Source of the DNA: a virus
DNA: 36,905 nt
Reading direction: 5' to 3' (one strand)
Virus record (IMG/VR): IMGVR_UViG_3300010885_012813
Span: 1 to 36,905 of that record
Shown piece by piece: positions 17,314 through 25,321 of this stretch. The position numbers and the translations under genes were made by a program. The notes beneath the pieces are model-generated. The model was not told the DNA's origin and searched no databases. It saw only the letters and a program-made list of their open reading frames with translations. Within the stretch, counting starts at the first letter, position 1; each line of letters starts with the position of its first letter.

Positions 17314-18036
17314 TTATGATTTAGTGTAATCGTAAGTTAATATCAAAGAAGTGACAAATTTAGGCTTAAAACTATCAATTCTTTTCTCATCAACCATATA
17401 ATTAGATTGTTCGCACTTTATATATTTGAATTTAATTTCATCGTCTTTAATATATTCATTTACTGCCTGGGCTGAAATATCAAATTTTTTCAATGTTTCA
17501 TGGATAAAATTTCTGAAATAGTAAATTTGAGGCAACTCCCCTACTATAGTATAAACAGCTTTTTCACAGTCAATAAACCACTGAGTGTTAGATGGTGGAG
17601 TAAATAGGAAATCATATATTACGAACGGTGTAATTTCTGTATTTGCACCAGAGTTTTCTGCTACTGGATAAAATGGAAATAATCCTATTTCTTTGACTGT
17701 ACCTCCTCCTGCTGCATTTGACCCTAATGTTGGTTTGGCAATTGTAAAAGTGGTTGGCGTTGGAGTTGAAAGAACTCTATGATTTTTATTATAATAAGCA
17801 TCAACCCCAGAGATTTTACATAGCTGATTAGCTATAACTCCATGTGCTGCTGTAGTTGTAACTGTGGAAACTTCTCCTGCGTATGTTATACCAGAAATTG
17901 TTGAGGTTGTTCCATTTAAAGAATAGTTTTCAACATTAATTACACCAGTATCTACTGCTGTTCCATCTACAAGACCCGATGCTAAATCCCAAATATACTT
18001 GTTGATTAATTGAATGGGTAACTTATTATAAGTCAT
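17314..18036 (-). CDS. Tail terminator-like protein with inserted beta module
   Basis: The gene codes 240 residues and starts at a TAATG overlap with the previous gene. Its place just before the major tail protein is that of the tail terminator, the ring that ends tube growth and docks the head. The core is split: residues 1-45 (KLPIQLINKYIWDLASG) and residues 118-240 (PFVIYDFLFTPPSNTQWFID, then KAVYTIVGELPQIYYFRNFI and FVTSLILTYDYTKS). Between them, residues about 52-117 carry the beta module found in other virion genes (AAHGVIANQLCKISGVDAYY, then TPTPTTFTIAK). Removing it would leave about 170 residues, closer to the usual size for a terminator. Role is inferred from order and the C-terminal domain. 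Confidence 0.72.
   Translation of the reverse strand: MTYNKLPIQLINKYIWDLASGLVDGTAVDTGVINVENYSLNGTTSTISGITYAGEVSTVTTTAAHGVIANQLCKISGVDAYYNKNHRVLSTPTPTTFTIAKPTLGSNAAGGGTVKEIGLFPFYPVAENSGANTEITPFVIYDFLFTPPSNTQWFIDCEKAVYTIVGELPQIYYFRNFIHETLKKFDISAQAVNEYIKDDEIKFKYIKCEQSNYMVDEKRIDSFKPKFVTSLILTYDYTKS
17686..17883 (-). repeat. Repeated beta module inserted in tail terminator-like gene
   Basis: The coded segment shares ISGVDA and TPTPTTFT with the copy at 949-1177, more than 16 kb away. The two DNA segments are also alike where they code the last strands. The module interrupts a small head-tail joining protein, which points to insertion of a movable domain. Confidence 0.65.
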
Positions 18037-18764
18037 TACTTTAATCTCCTAACAATATTATTTGCTGATTTTGCTGCCTCTGATGCCATACCTTCTATTT
18101 TACCAGCAGAAACTCTAGCAAGTGCAATTCTTGATTCATTTGCAATTCCCTTTTCAATTCTTTCAAAGAATCCTAAGTCAGCTAGTGCTGCACCTGCCAT
18201 TGAAGTCATAAAAGTATTAAAAGTTTTTACAAATGCTCCACCAACATCTGATCCTCCAGGTTCTGCTACAAATATTGTTTTCTTTGTATAGAATTCTCCT
18301 TCATACTCAAATCTTAGATATTCTGCATTTCTGGCTGTAATGTTAAGGGGTATTTGATTTTCCATAACGTATGCTTTATTTTTAAATACATATCCACTTT
18401 CTTGTGGCATTGTTGAAGGCAAAAAAGTATATGCTAGATTTGGCTTAATTGAAGATGAAGATATGGATGACTGAAAAAGCCTTCCTTCTTTATCCCCTAC
18501 CATTCCTGGCTCATAGATATGATGAAATTTAGAATGATTAATTCTTGCTAGATTATCTACATATGCTTCAAAATAAATAGCAATCATTTTTAATCCTGCC
18601 ACTTGAATTCTTGATTTATCTTGATTATTTATTCTATTAATAAGTTCTGAATTAAACAAAACACTAGCAGCTATTTTTTCTGTTATGTTGCCTGTTCTTA
18701 TATGCTTTCTTGATTGAGGCTTTACAAGTGCCTTTAGTGGCGTTGTATCTATACTTCTAGCCAT
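18036..18764 (-). CDS. Head-tail joining protein (connector module)
   Basis: This 242-residue protein begins at a TAATG overlap (18764) and ends at another (18036), so it is translationally linked on both sides. It lies between the stopper-like and terminator-like genes, where HK97 gp10-like neck proteins are usually found. The N-terminal half is helical (IQVAGLKMIAIYFEAYVDNL). The middle has a beta section (NAEYLRFEYEGEFYTKKTIF). The C-terminus is a long helix rich in Ala and Arg (ANESRIALARVSAGKIEGMA). No catalytic motif is seen. The neck assignment is from gene order; I do not recognise a specific family from sequence. Confidence 0.62.
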   Translation of the reverse strand: MARSIDTTPLKALVKPQSRKHIRTGNITEKIAASVLFNSELINRINNQDKSRIQVAGLKMIAIYFEAYVDNLARINHSKFHHIYEPGMVGDKEGRLFQSSISSSSIKPNLAYTFLPSTMPQESGYVFKNKAYVMENQIPLNITARNAEYLRFEYEGEFYTKKTIFVAEPGGSDVGGAFVKTFNTFMTSMAGAALADLGFFERIEKGIANESRIALARVSAGKIEGMASEAAKSANNIVRRLK

Positions 18765-19207
18765 TACTCTGTCTCCAGAGTTTGGATTTCCTGCCTATAT
18801 AGTACTGTTTCATATTCTAAGACTCTACCGTCAAAATCAATGATAGGGGTGCTTCCACGGGGTTCAAAAATAGTTGCTCCCTGAACACCACCACTTGTTG
18901 TAATGACCCCAGATTCGCTCCAGATGACACCTGAGGCATTCCTAATTGATACCACTCTATCCTCTGAACTTATTGGATCTGCCGTTCTAACTTTAACAAT
19001 ATTACTAATTGCAGTTAGATAATTTTTAATATCAACAGCACTAGAGTTTTGAGAAATTGTATCTCTAACAATACCCTTTGCTAAACAGTCTATTGTAGAG
19101 GATAGAGTCCAAATATTTTGAAAGGTTCCACTATTTACATCCTGTATTTTTCTAGGACTATAGATATCTGCCTTCATTGTGTATGAAGCATGAGCTAGAC
19201 AACCCAT
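18764..19207 (-). CDS. Head-tail stopper-like protein
   Basis: The product is 147 residues from the ATG at 19207, three bases after the preceding stop, with a weak GGCGGTG upstream. A second in-frame ATG at 19177 (MKADIYSPRK) is possible. The opening MKADIYSPRKIQDVNSGTFQ, then WTLSSTIDCLAKGI has the pattern of phage stopper proteins (short strand, a turn describing a mixed D-x-x-x-G segment, then a strand ending in C-x-A-x-G). The stopper plugs the portal-adaptor channel before tail attachment. It follows the adaptor gene and precedes the neck and terminator genes, the normal order. Confidence comes from pattern plus synteny. Confidence 0.72.
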   Translation of the reverse strand: MGCLAHASYTMKADIYSPRKIQDVNSGTFQNIWTLSSTIDCLAKGIVRDTISQNSSAVDIKNYLTAISNIVKVRTADPISSEDRVVSIRNASGVIWSESGVITTSGGVQGATIFEPRGSTPIIDFDGRVLEYETVLYRQEIQTLETE

Positions 19208-19210
19208 ACA

Positions 19211-20359
19211 CTACACCGCCCAAAGGTCAAGTCTTTTGTAGGGTGCAATTAGAGATTCTACTATAACGCTTCCAATTCCCATACCAGGCTGGAACTCTAC
19301 TGTATAAGCATCATTTTTAACAGACTTTACTCCACGATTCTTATAATTAAAATCAGAGCATAGCATATCATTTACAAGTTCTATTGTGGCTTGATTAATG
19401 TCATTTGGAACATATTCCCATCCGTATTCACCACGAATTAAATATAAACTATTTCTTTCAAAATATCCTAAGGAATTAAGAACACTAGTATCAGACCATT
19501 CAATAATGTTTTCGCCCTCCCATACAACTTTTAGGGAGTTTTTTCCTTTTGTAACAGCAAACGGGTAATCTAAAAGATTAATCTCTGGGTCTGCTGTAGT
19601 GTCATAAATTATTTCATCATCTTTAATAATCTTGTCAAAGGACTCAATTCTTTCTCCAATATACAGTACATCTGCTCCTTGACCTAGAACACCAACTGTT
19701 TTGTATTTAAAGCTAAAGTTGTCACTGATTCTTGAATTAATATAAAGTCTTGCTTTTCTTTCTAATTTTACTAACTCTGCTTCGGTAATTTCACCAAATC
19801 CTGGGGTGTCATTTACAATTTCTAATCCAGCATATTCTGCTATTTCTGTTGTTGTAGCGTATGGTCTAATAATGCTTGCATAAATTTCATCTTCAGTGTA
19901 AGATGATGCATCAATAATTTGAATTTCAATTCTTAATCTTCTATCATATGAAGTAACATCTTGATTTAAAATTAAATTAAAACTACTTGTTGTCTGTCTT
20001 GCTAAACCTGATTGTGTTGCTACAGCCGTTCCAACTGTATTGTTTGTTACAGTAAATTGTGAACTTGATCTAGTTGCAATTACAACATTTTCTTTGTTAA
20101 GAGTTGCACCAGTAGTTGTAGATAATCCAGTAATAGTGACAATATCGCCAACAACAAAGGTATTTGATGCAGTGTAAGTAATAGTTGTTCCATTTCCAGA
20201 TGCTGCTGTAACAATTGCTGTTTTTGCTAGTGACTCATCTGACTGAATATATTCTTCTAAATCAAGATCATAAACACTAAAAACAACAGCATCGGTACCT
20301 AGTGGTGCTGTATATGGAATACTTAAAACATCACCTTGGGTTCTTAGATACTCTTTCAT
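19211..20359 (-). CDS. Head-tail adaptor with N-terminal extension and beta module
   Basis: The gene codes 382 residues, beginning at TAATG (20359). Residues about 165-382 resemble gp6-like adaptors: a helical part (YATTTEIAEYAGLEIVND, then LVKLERKARLYINSRISDNF) and a long loop and strand region ending with INQATIELVNDMLCSDFNYK, typical of actinophage adaptors. The first 150 residues are extra. They start with LRTQGDVLSIPYTAPLGTDA and include a copy of the repeated module at about 47-121 (NTFVVGDIVTITGL, then SSSQFTVTNNT), followed by strands that continue the first domain (RLRIEIQIID). So an N-terminal beta domain appears to have been interrupted by the module. The adaptor ring binds under the portal. 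Confidence 0.78.
   Translation of the reverse strand: MKEYLRTQGDVLSIPYTAPLGTDAVVFSVYDLDLEEYIQSDESLAKTAIVTAASGNGTTITYTASNTFVVGDIVTITGLSTTTGATLNKENVVIATRSSSQFTVTNNTVGTAVATQSGLARQTTSSFNLILNQDVTSYDRRLRIEIQIIDASSYTEDEIYASIIRPYATTTEIAEYAGLEIVNDTPGFGEITEAELVKLERKARLYINSRISDNFSFKYKTVGVLGQGADVLYIGERIESFDKIIKDDEIIYDTTADPEINLLDYPFAVTKGKNSLKVVWEGENIIEWSDTSVLNSLGYFERNSLYLIRGEYGWEYVPNDINQATIELVNDMLCSDFNYKNRGVKSVKNDAYTVEFQPGMGIGSVIVESLIAPYKRLDLWAV
19997..20221 (-). repeat. Repeated beta module inserted in adaptor gene
   Basis: Residues 47-121 keep the V-G-D-x-V-x-I-T-G-L core and a final F-T-V strand but have lost the H-G pair (N-T-F instead). The flanking sequence on both sides (FSVYDLDLEEY before, FNLILNQDVTSYD after) looks like one split domain. 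Confidence 0.5.
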
Positions 20360-20781
20360 TAAACATTAACGCCATAGAATGTTGCAACTTCTTCTGGAGT
20401 AGCCTCCCTTACTTCGTCTTTTGCTCTCCTTAAAATGTCATCTGCAACGGATCTTGAAAACATCTTAAAAGGCTCATCTATTGTAAAAATAATTCCATTT
20501 CCAACATTGTAAGCACCTCTTGGGTATACCATTTTTAATACTACTTTATCTTGAGTGATAGTTTCAACTGGTGCTTTTTCTATAACCTTTATTTCTTTTT
20601 CTACTTTTTCTGCCTCTTTAATTCCAAATGAATATTCTAGGTCTTTTAAATATTTTTCTTCTGTAATCCCTGCTTTTTCAATTAGCTTAATAATATCAGC
20701 TTTCTTTGCAGTCTTTGGATATTCAACATCATACATCATGCAGATGCTTTTTAATTCGTAAACAGTTTTATTGTTAAACAC
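20359..20781 (-). CDS. SAP/HeH-like domain protein downstream of capsid
   Basis: Start is the GTG at 20781, with GGAGG five bases upstream. The product is 140 residues. Residues 5-38 (VYELKSICMMYDVEYPKTAK, then KADIIKLIEKAG) form a helix-extension-helix of the SAP / HeH / Rho-N-like type, a small nucleic-acid or protein binding fold that often sits beside capsid genes in phages. A charged linker (EAEKVEKEIKVIEK) leads to a beta-containing C-terminal part (VVLKMVYPRGAYNVGNGIIF). The gene follows the capsid terminator and overlaps the adaptor start. Its role is unknown; a head-completion function is inferred from location. Confidence 0.68.
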   Translation of the reverse strand: MFNNKTVYELKSICMMYDVEYPKTAKKADIIKLIEKAGITEEKYLKDLEYSFGIKEAEKVEKEIKVIEKAPVETITQDKVVLKMVYPRGAYNVGNGIIFTIDEPFKMFSRSVADDILRRAKDEVREATPEEVATFYGVNV

Positions 20782-20799
20782 AAAATCCTCCTATCATAA

Positions 20800-20805
20800 A
20801 TTATA
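20800..20805 (-). promoter_or_regulatory. Putative -10 box after capsid terminator
   Basis: TATAAT, preceded by GTG, lies 18 bases upstream of the GTG start of the connector module and directly after the terminator U-run. No -35 match is seen. It would restart transcription of the connector genes. Confidence 0.4.
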
Positions 20806-20818
20806 CACTAAAAATAAA

Positions 20819-20844
20819 ACAGGGGCTACCTAAGTAGCCCCTGT
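20819..20844 (-). terminator. Rho-independent terminator after major capsid gene
   Basis: A perfect 11-bp stem (acaggggctac against gtagcccctgt) with a 4-base loop is followed on the minus strand by TTTTATTTTT. It lies 15 bases beyond the capsid stop. This is the clearest terminator in the window. Confidence 0.88.
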
Positions 20845-20858
20845 CTTTAATAGATAGA

Positions 20859-21917
20859 TTAAGCATCACGAAGTGCGTATGCAATCGCTGACTTTTCTTC
20901 TAGTGCTACACCCATACGGACGTATACTGTGTACTCTACTGTGTCCTTCTTTGGCTTGAATTCACGATGTACGGTTACATCACGCTGGAAGCCCCAGATT
21001 CTGTTGCTAGGTAGAGTTAGATCGACATAATAGTCTGGATACAAAGGTACTTCTACAACTGGTAATCCGAAGATTAGGTATTGTGAACCTGACGGTCCAC
21101 CAATCTGTGGAATTACACCATCGATTACACGGGTAGCAACCTGATCAGGAACTGTTCCGATGTTTCTCAACTCGGAAAGCAATTCTGATAGATGCTTGCT
21201 ATTCATGTAGAACTTAAGGTCCTGACGGCGAGCCTTGAACTTACGAGGCAATGCATTGTAGATTGCTTCGATAGCGTCCAAGCCAAGTGTCGTTGTTGCA
21301 CCATCGCTTGCTTCAGGAGAAGACTCCCAAATGTTAGCCATTGTTGCAGATGCAGCAGCAGCAACGTGTGTTCCCGAAATACTTGCATTAAGTGTCTGAC
21401 TGACAAATCCTGTAAGAGTATTAAGGTATGTACCATTTGCTAGGCTTGAAGTACCTCCTGAATTACCATTGATAGCAATGTCCTCAAGATCGTTTCCGAA
21501 CTGAGTTGCCATCAAGCGAACGATGTGATCCTCAAGCTGCTCACCTTCAATGTTATCCTCTAGGGATTCTGTTGAAAGTTCGTAGTCTAGACGGAACTTT
21601 GTTGTTGTAAGTTCGATTTTTGTAAACGCTGGAGCTGCATTGCTTCCTGTTTGCTCTGCCTGTGTTGCCTTAGCAACAAGACGTGTGCCAACACGAACCT
21701 TATCAAGTTCCATTGTATTTGCTCTCATTACAACTCTACGACCATCATTGGCGAGAACCATCTCGTCAAAAATATAGTCGATAAACTGACTTGACTGCTC
21801 TGGGTTTAATACACCACCAGCATCATTAGAATTACCCTGTGCTGTCATTGCACCTGGGGATTGTAATGGAGATAGCACTGTACCACTTGCTGCAGCCTTT
21901 TCGATAATATCACTCAT
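20859..21917 (-). CDS. Major capsid protein, HK97 fold
   Basis: The product is 352 residues from an ATG at 21917 with AGGAAGGTG 11 bases upstream. It has the order of HK97-type capsids: an N-terminal arm with low complexity (SPLQSPGAMTAQGNSNDAGG), then EQSSQFIDYIFDEM, an E-loop region (VRVGTRLVAKATQAEQTG), a spine helix area (EGEQLEDHIVRLMATQFGND), and a C-terminal A-domain with GSQYLIFGLPVVEVPLYPDY and a final RMGVALEEKSAIAYAL. It follows the protease-scaffold gene. The DNA is visibly less AT-rich here than in the fibre genes, with more C- and G-ending codons, as expected for a highly expressed gene. It is closed by a strong terminator. Confidence 0.95.
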   Translation of the reverse strand: MSDIIEKAAASGTVLSPLQSPGAMTAQGNSNDAGGVLNPEQSSQFIDYIFDEMVLANDGRRVVMRANTMELDKVRVGTRLVAKATQAEQTGSNAAPAFTKIELTTTKFRLDYELSTESLEDNIEGEQLEDHIVRLMATQFGNDLEDIAINGNSGGTSSLANGTYLNTLTGFVSQTLNASISGTHVAAAASATMANIWESSPEASDGATTTLGLDAIEAIYNALPRKFKARRQDLKFYMNSKHLSELLSELRNIGTVPDQVATRVIDGVIPQIGGPSGSQYLIFGLPVVEVPLYPDYYVDLTLPSNRIWGFQRDVTVHREFKPKKDTVEYTVYVRMGVALEEKSAIAYALRDA

Positions 21918-21945
21918 TTTATTTATTTCACCTTCCTTTTCATTT

Positions 21946-22527
21946 TTAATTTAGATACTCTGCGGAGCCGAGGAAGCGTCCACCCCACGTTGATTTTTTC
22001 ATCGTGGTAGCCTTCTCTGGAGAATTTTCCAATTCGCCAGACTTCTTTACTGCTGTATCCTCTTCTACAGCTTCCATTCTTCCGTTGATAGAAGAGATTG
22101 CATTTGTGATATCTGCTAGTGCTTTATTTAGATCATCGTTTTTTGATTCAATTGTTGAGATTTTATCAGTCAAAGCCTTTGTAACTTCTGCTACTGTATT
22201 TGTTACAGCAATCATTGTTTCATTATTCTTTGCTACGGATCCTTCTAGAGTACTTGAAACAAAATCTTTAATTTCGTTCAAAGCCTTTTCAATATCAGTT
22301 GCCTCACCATCTTCGGTGGAAGGTTCTTCAGTTACTTCTTCTGTAACTTCTTCGGCTGCATTTGCAACCTCTGCATCTTCAGAAACTTCGTCAGACTTAG
22401 ATAGTTCTTCTGTTGCTGCTTCTTCAGATACTTCTGTACCTTCTGAAACTTCTACATCTTCAACTACTTCATCAACGGTTACTTCTTCTACAGTTTCTAC
22501 TTTTGTGTCTTCTGTGTTTTCAGCCAC
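21946..22527 (-). CDS. Possible nested in-frame scaffold protein
   Basis: An in-frame GTG at 22527 (Val396 of the long protein) is preceded by AAAGGAGGTG, a ten-base match to the anti-Shine-Dalgarno, with seven bases between GGAGG and GTG. The product would be 193 residues: VAENTEDTKVETVEEVTVDE onward, then the coiled-coil region, that is, just the scaffold part without protease, zinc cluster or Tudor domain. In phage lambda the scaffold Nu3 is made from an in-frame start inside protease gene C, so the arrangement has precedent. The site falls exactly at the domain border. Use of the start is inference; the site itself is read directly. Confidence 0.55.
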   Translation of the reverse strand: MAENTEDTKVETVEEVTVDEVVEDVEVSEGTEVSEEAATEELSKSDEVSEDAEVANAAEEVTEEVTEEPSTEDGEATDIEKALNEIKDFVSSTLEGSVAKNNETMIAVTNTVAEVTKALTDKISTIESKNDDLNKALADITNAISSINGRMEAVEEDTAVKKSGELENSPEKATTMKKSTWGGRFLGSAEYLN

Positions 22528-23712
22528 TTCAACACCTCCTTTGATAATTTGGTTGGCAACTGACTGTGTTTCAATTGCCTTTTTTACTACCTCATTTGGC
22601 AGTAAGCCTATGTTTGTTCCAAGTGATTTAAGAACTTTTGTGGTCCAAGACCTTAGTGTTTTCATTTTATGCCCTACTTTTGTATCTGTTGGCTTCCATG
22701 AATTTCCTTCTTTTCTATAAACTGTAATAACTACTGCAGGGTCTTCTGGGGTACCAGTTACACTTACAGAAGAGTTAGGTACATTAATTTTACCATTATT
22801 TACTACTCTTGTTACTTTTCCACGAGCAGTTCCACCTGAAGAGTTCCACTGTACAAAATCTCCAACAGAGAATGAACCTTTATACATTTCTTTTTCTTTA
22901 CCCTTTTTATTCTTAAGCTCTGACTTATACTTTTTATTTTGATCTGGGTACTTGTTTGAAGTCTCTTCATTTGTTACAACGTTTCGTGCTTTTGTAATCA
23001 TTTCAAATACAGACTTAGCTACATTTTCTTGTGTAACTTCATCAATCCAACCGATTGATTTTAGATCATCCCCACAGTTTGCACATGAATGTGCTTCATT
23101 TTCATCTGTGTATGCAAGTTCGTCTGTCTCACACCAAAAAACGTTTTGAATATTTGACTTGTTAAAAATACCATCTGCAATTGATCCACCTTGTAGATCT
23201 TTTTGAATAGAAAAAATGTTTGCAAGTTGATTTGCAGGAGAATCAACAAGAGAAAGCTCTACTAGATCATAGTCTTTAATAATTCTAACAGTAGATTGTG
23301 ATTCTGAATCCATTACTGGCTCTGAGTCTTTTACATTACCGCCAATTGAAAATCCAGTTAGAGTTCCATCTAGGACCATTTCCCAAATATCAGTTGCACC
23401 CTTTGAGATATAAGCATCAACATAAACGCCATTATATTGCTTGTTTGTATTTGCATCAAAAAAAGATTCTGTTCTAAAGTTTACAACTTTACCTGCTGGA
23501 ATTGGCTGATGCATTAAACGCACATTTCCTCTAAAGTTTTCAAATGCTCTTTGGGATGCCTCTGCAGTTACTCTATCTCCTTGACGGTCAATATTGTCAA
23601 GTGTTGCAAAACCAGATACAATTCTTTTTTCTACATCTACCTTTGAGATAGGCATGGTCAAAGTTACCTGATGACCATTAGTAGTAAGAGATGCTTTTTG
23701 TAAATCTACCAT
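21946..23712 (-). CDS. Prohead protease fused to Tudor-like domain and scaffold
   Basis: The gene codes 588 residues. Residues 1-170 are an HK97/XkdF-type maturation protease: H68 (RLMHQP), S122 (GFSIGG) and E152 (VELSLVD) fit the His-Ser-Glu triad of that family. Next comes a small likely zinc cluster (C194, H208, C210, C213). Residues about 279-352 (FSVGDFVQWNSSGGTARGKV, then PEDPAVVITVYRK) look like the Hva1/DUF2945 Tudor-type barrel. From about 396 the protein is very acidic and then coiled coil (residues about 470-560), as in scaffolds. A strong ribosome binding site inside the gene may give a separate scaffold. The start has no Shine-Dalgarno; TATAAT lies nine bases upstream, so a very short leader is possible. 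Confidence 0.88.
   Translation of the reverse strand: MVDLQKASLTTNGHQVTLTMPISKVDVEKRIVSGFATLDNIDRQGDRVTAEASQRAFENFRGNVRLMHQPIPAGKVVNFRTESFFDANTNKQYNGVYVDAYISKGATDIWEMVLDGTLTGFSIGGNVKDSEPVMDSESQSTVRIIKDYDLVELSLVDSPANQLANIFSIQKDLQGGSIADGIFNKSNIQNVFWCETDELAYTDENEAHSCANCGDDLKSIGWIDEVTQENVAKSVFEMITKARNVVTNEETSNKYPDQNKKYKSELKNKKGKEKEMYKGSFSVGDFVQWNSSGGTARGKVTRVVNNGKINVPNSSVSVTGTPEDPAVVITVYRKEGNSWKPTDTKVGHKMKTLRSWTTKVLKSLGTNIGLLPNEVVKKAIETQSVANQIIKGGVEVAENTEDTKVETVEEVTVDEVVEDVEVSEGTEVSEEAATEELSKSDEVSEDAEVANAAEEVTEEVTEEPSTEDGEATDIEKALNEIKDFVSSTLEGSVAKNNETMIAVTNTVAEVTKALTDKISTIESKNDDLNKALADITNAISSINGRMEAVEEDTAVKKSGELENSPEKATTMKKSTWGGRFLGSAEYLN
22533..22542 (-). promoter_or_regulatory. Internal ribosome binding site AAAGGAGGTG
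   Basis: This is the longest Shine-Dalgarno match I noticed in the window and lies within a coding frame (codons for KGGV). It sits at optimal distance from the in-frame GTG at 22527. Confidence 0.6.
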
Positions 23713-23749
23713 AACATTTTAATTATATAACACATTTGTTATTATAGTG

Positions 23750-25321
23750 TTAGGCTTGTTGTCTACCTTCACCTTGAGGCACTCTAGATCCTGTTCCACT
23801 GTCAGCAGCGTTAGCATCTCTTTGTTGATCTCTTAGTCTATTTCCATTAGCCTGAGTTCTTTGTTCAGCCTGACCTTGTGCTGTTAGTTGAACTGGTTCA
23901 TCTCCAGATGGTAGTGCTGTCATGCCTTTTCTTGATCTAACTTCATTAGGCAAGTAGACTCCCATTCTTAGATAACGCTCATCAATCTTTGATTGAGTAT
24001 CTTCATCTGTAAGTGTAAGTTCATTGAACTTAAGCTTAAACATATCTGTTTTTTCTGAAACAATTCTGTTTATAGACTTTTCTAAAGTATCTTGTTCTGG
24101 ACGACATACTTGATCTTTAAAGGTTCTATCTGCTTCACGAGCATTAGCAAGAGAAATATTTTCTGCTGTCCCAACCTTTGAAATTGGTACTCTATGAGCC
24201 ATTAAGATTTCACTTAGATTAGTTTTTCTATAATTGTTAAAAGAAGAATCCTGAATTCCATTTTCAACTGGCTCCATCTTAACATCAATCTTTTGACCAT
24301 TTTCATCACCAGGAATTGGAATTACTAGTGTTCTGTGTGATTGACCACGAAGATTATTTTGGAAGAATTCAAATAACTTAGATTCAGCATCTTTTGAAAG
24401 CTTTGCTCCCTTGATCCAGAAGATATATCTTGGAGTTGCTTTATTTTCAAAGTATTCAAGGTTAAATCTAGAAGCAAACTCTGTACCTGCCATTGCATTT
24501 TTTGCTGCAACAATTGGAGGAATTCCATAGTAAGTATTAGTTGGGGTATAAGACTTTAAGTGAATAATTTCGTTTGGACGAGTATCTACACCAATTGGAT
24601 TTTGCTGAGAATTATCTTGAAAGTTTCTAAAGAATACTGATTTTCCATTTACAATTTGAACAAATCCATCACGAAGTCTACGAATTCTAACAGTAGCTGC
24701 TGGAATATGACCAATGTAACCAATTTCTCCTGTTACCTTTCTTCCAATTTCTAAGTATCCGTTTCCAGTAGCTTCTTTATCAATATAAGCCTTTATTAAA
24801 GTTGCAGTAAAAGTATCTTCATCGTTTCTTGATTCTAGCCATTCTTCAATCTCAAGCTTTGTTCTATCAAGCTTACGTCTTTTTCTAGAAAGTTGATCTG
24901 GATCTGTTGTTTCTTCAAGCATTTGTAATACTTGAAGTGTTGGTTCAAGATTATAACCTAAGCCAACAATGTTAGCTACCTTTGCATTAATTGCAGAAAA
25001 GTTTGCAGAAGAAACTTCATAAATCTTAGCAAGAGAAATTAAATTGTATGGTGGCTCAACAACGTCAAAAAGACCATATCCATATTTATCTGGGACCAGT
25101 TGCTTAGAATCTGAATCTTGACCACTTAAAGAGTTTTGATCTGCTTTCTCAAGTTTTCTTTTAGCATTTCTTTTAAAATTATGTCCTAATCCAGAAAGCT
25201 TTACCAGTTCATCTGCACTCTTTGCAAAATCATCTATATCTCCGTTTCCAACCAAAGAGTTAGACTTTTCAATATTGTCCATTCCAATATCTCTACCACT
25301 AATCTCATACATTTCTTGCAT
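23750..25321 (-). CDS. Portal protein
   Basis: I take the ATG at 25321 (MQEMYEISGRDIGMDN), which has AGAGG nine bases upstream, giving 523 residues; a GTG at 25354 would add 11 residues without a better site. It overlaps the previous gene by 17 bases. Portal features: LFDVVEPPYNLISLAKIYEV, then a helical EEWLESRNDEDTFTATLIKA and DKEATGNGYLEIGRKVTGEI, the PTNTYYGIPPIVAAKNAMAG segment, NYFENKATPRYIF-like text, ANSLANAREADRTFKDQV-like helices and LPNEVRSRKGMTALPSGDEP near the C-terminus. This is the SPP1/PBSX portal pattern. The dodecameric portal is the DNA gate. The C-terminal 40 residues are Gln/Arg-rich and probably disordered. Confidence 0.94.
   Translation of the reverse strand: MQEMYEISGRDIGMDNIEKSNSLVGNGDIDDFAKSADELVKLSGLGHNFKRNAKRKLEKADQNSLSGQDSDSKQLVPDKYGYGLFDVVEPPYNLISLAKIYEVSSANFSAINAKVANIVGLGYNLEPTLQVLQMLEETTDPDQLSRKRRKLDRTKLEIEEWLESRNDEDTFTATLIKAYIDKEATGNGYLEIGRKVTGEIGYIGHIPAATVRIRRLRDGFVQIVNGKSVFFRNFQDNSQQNPIGVDTRPNEIIHLKSYTPTNTYYGIPPIVAAKNAMAGTEFASRFNLEYFENKATPRYIFWIKGAKLSKDAESKLFEFFQNNLRGQSHRTLVIPIPGDENGQKIDVKMEPVENGIQDSSFNNYRKTNLSEILMAHRVPISKVGTAENISLANAREADRTFKDQVCRPEQDTLEKSINRIVSEKTDMFKLKFNELTLTDEDTQSKIDERYLRMGVYLPNEVRSRKGMTALPSGDEPVQLTAQGQAEQRTQANGNRLRDQQRDANAADSGTGSRVPQGEGRQQA

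Noticed and set aside
22004-22720. 238-residue plus-strand frame rich in Ser and Thr opposite the scaffold
   Set aside because: It is the mirror of the acidic low-complexity Glu/Val codons; no start signals and no recognisable protein pattern.
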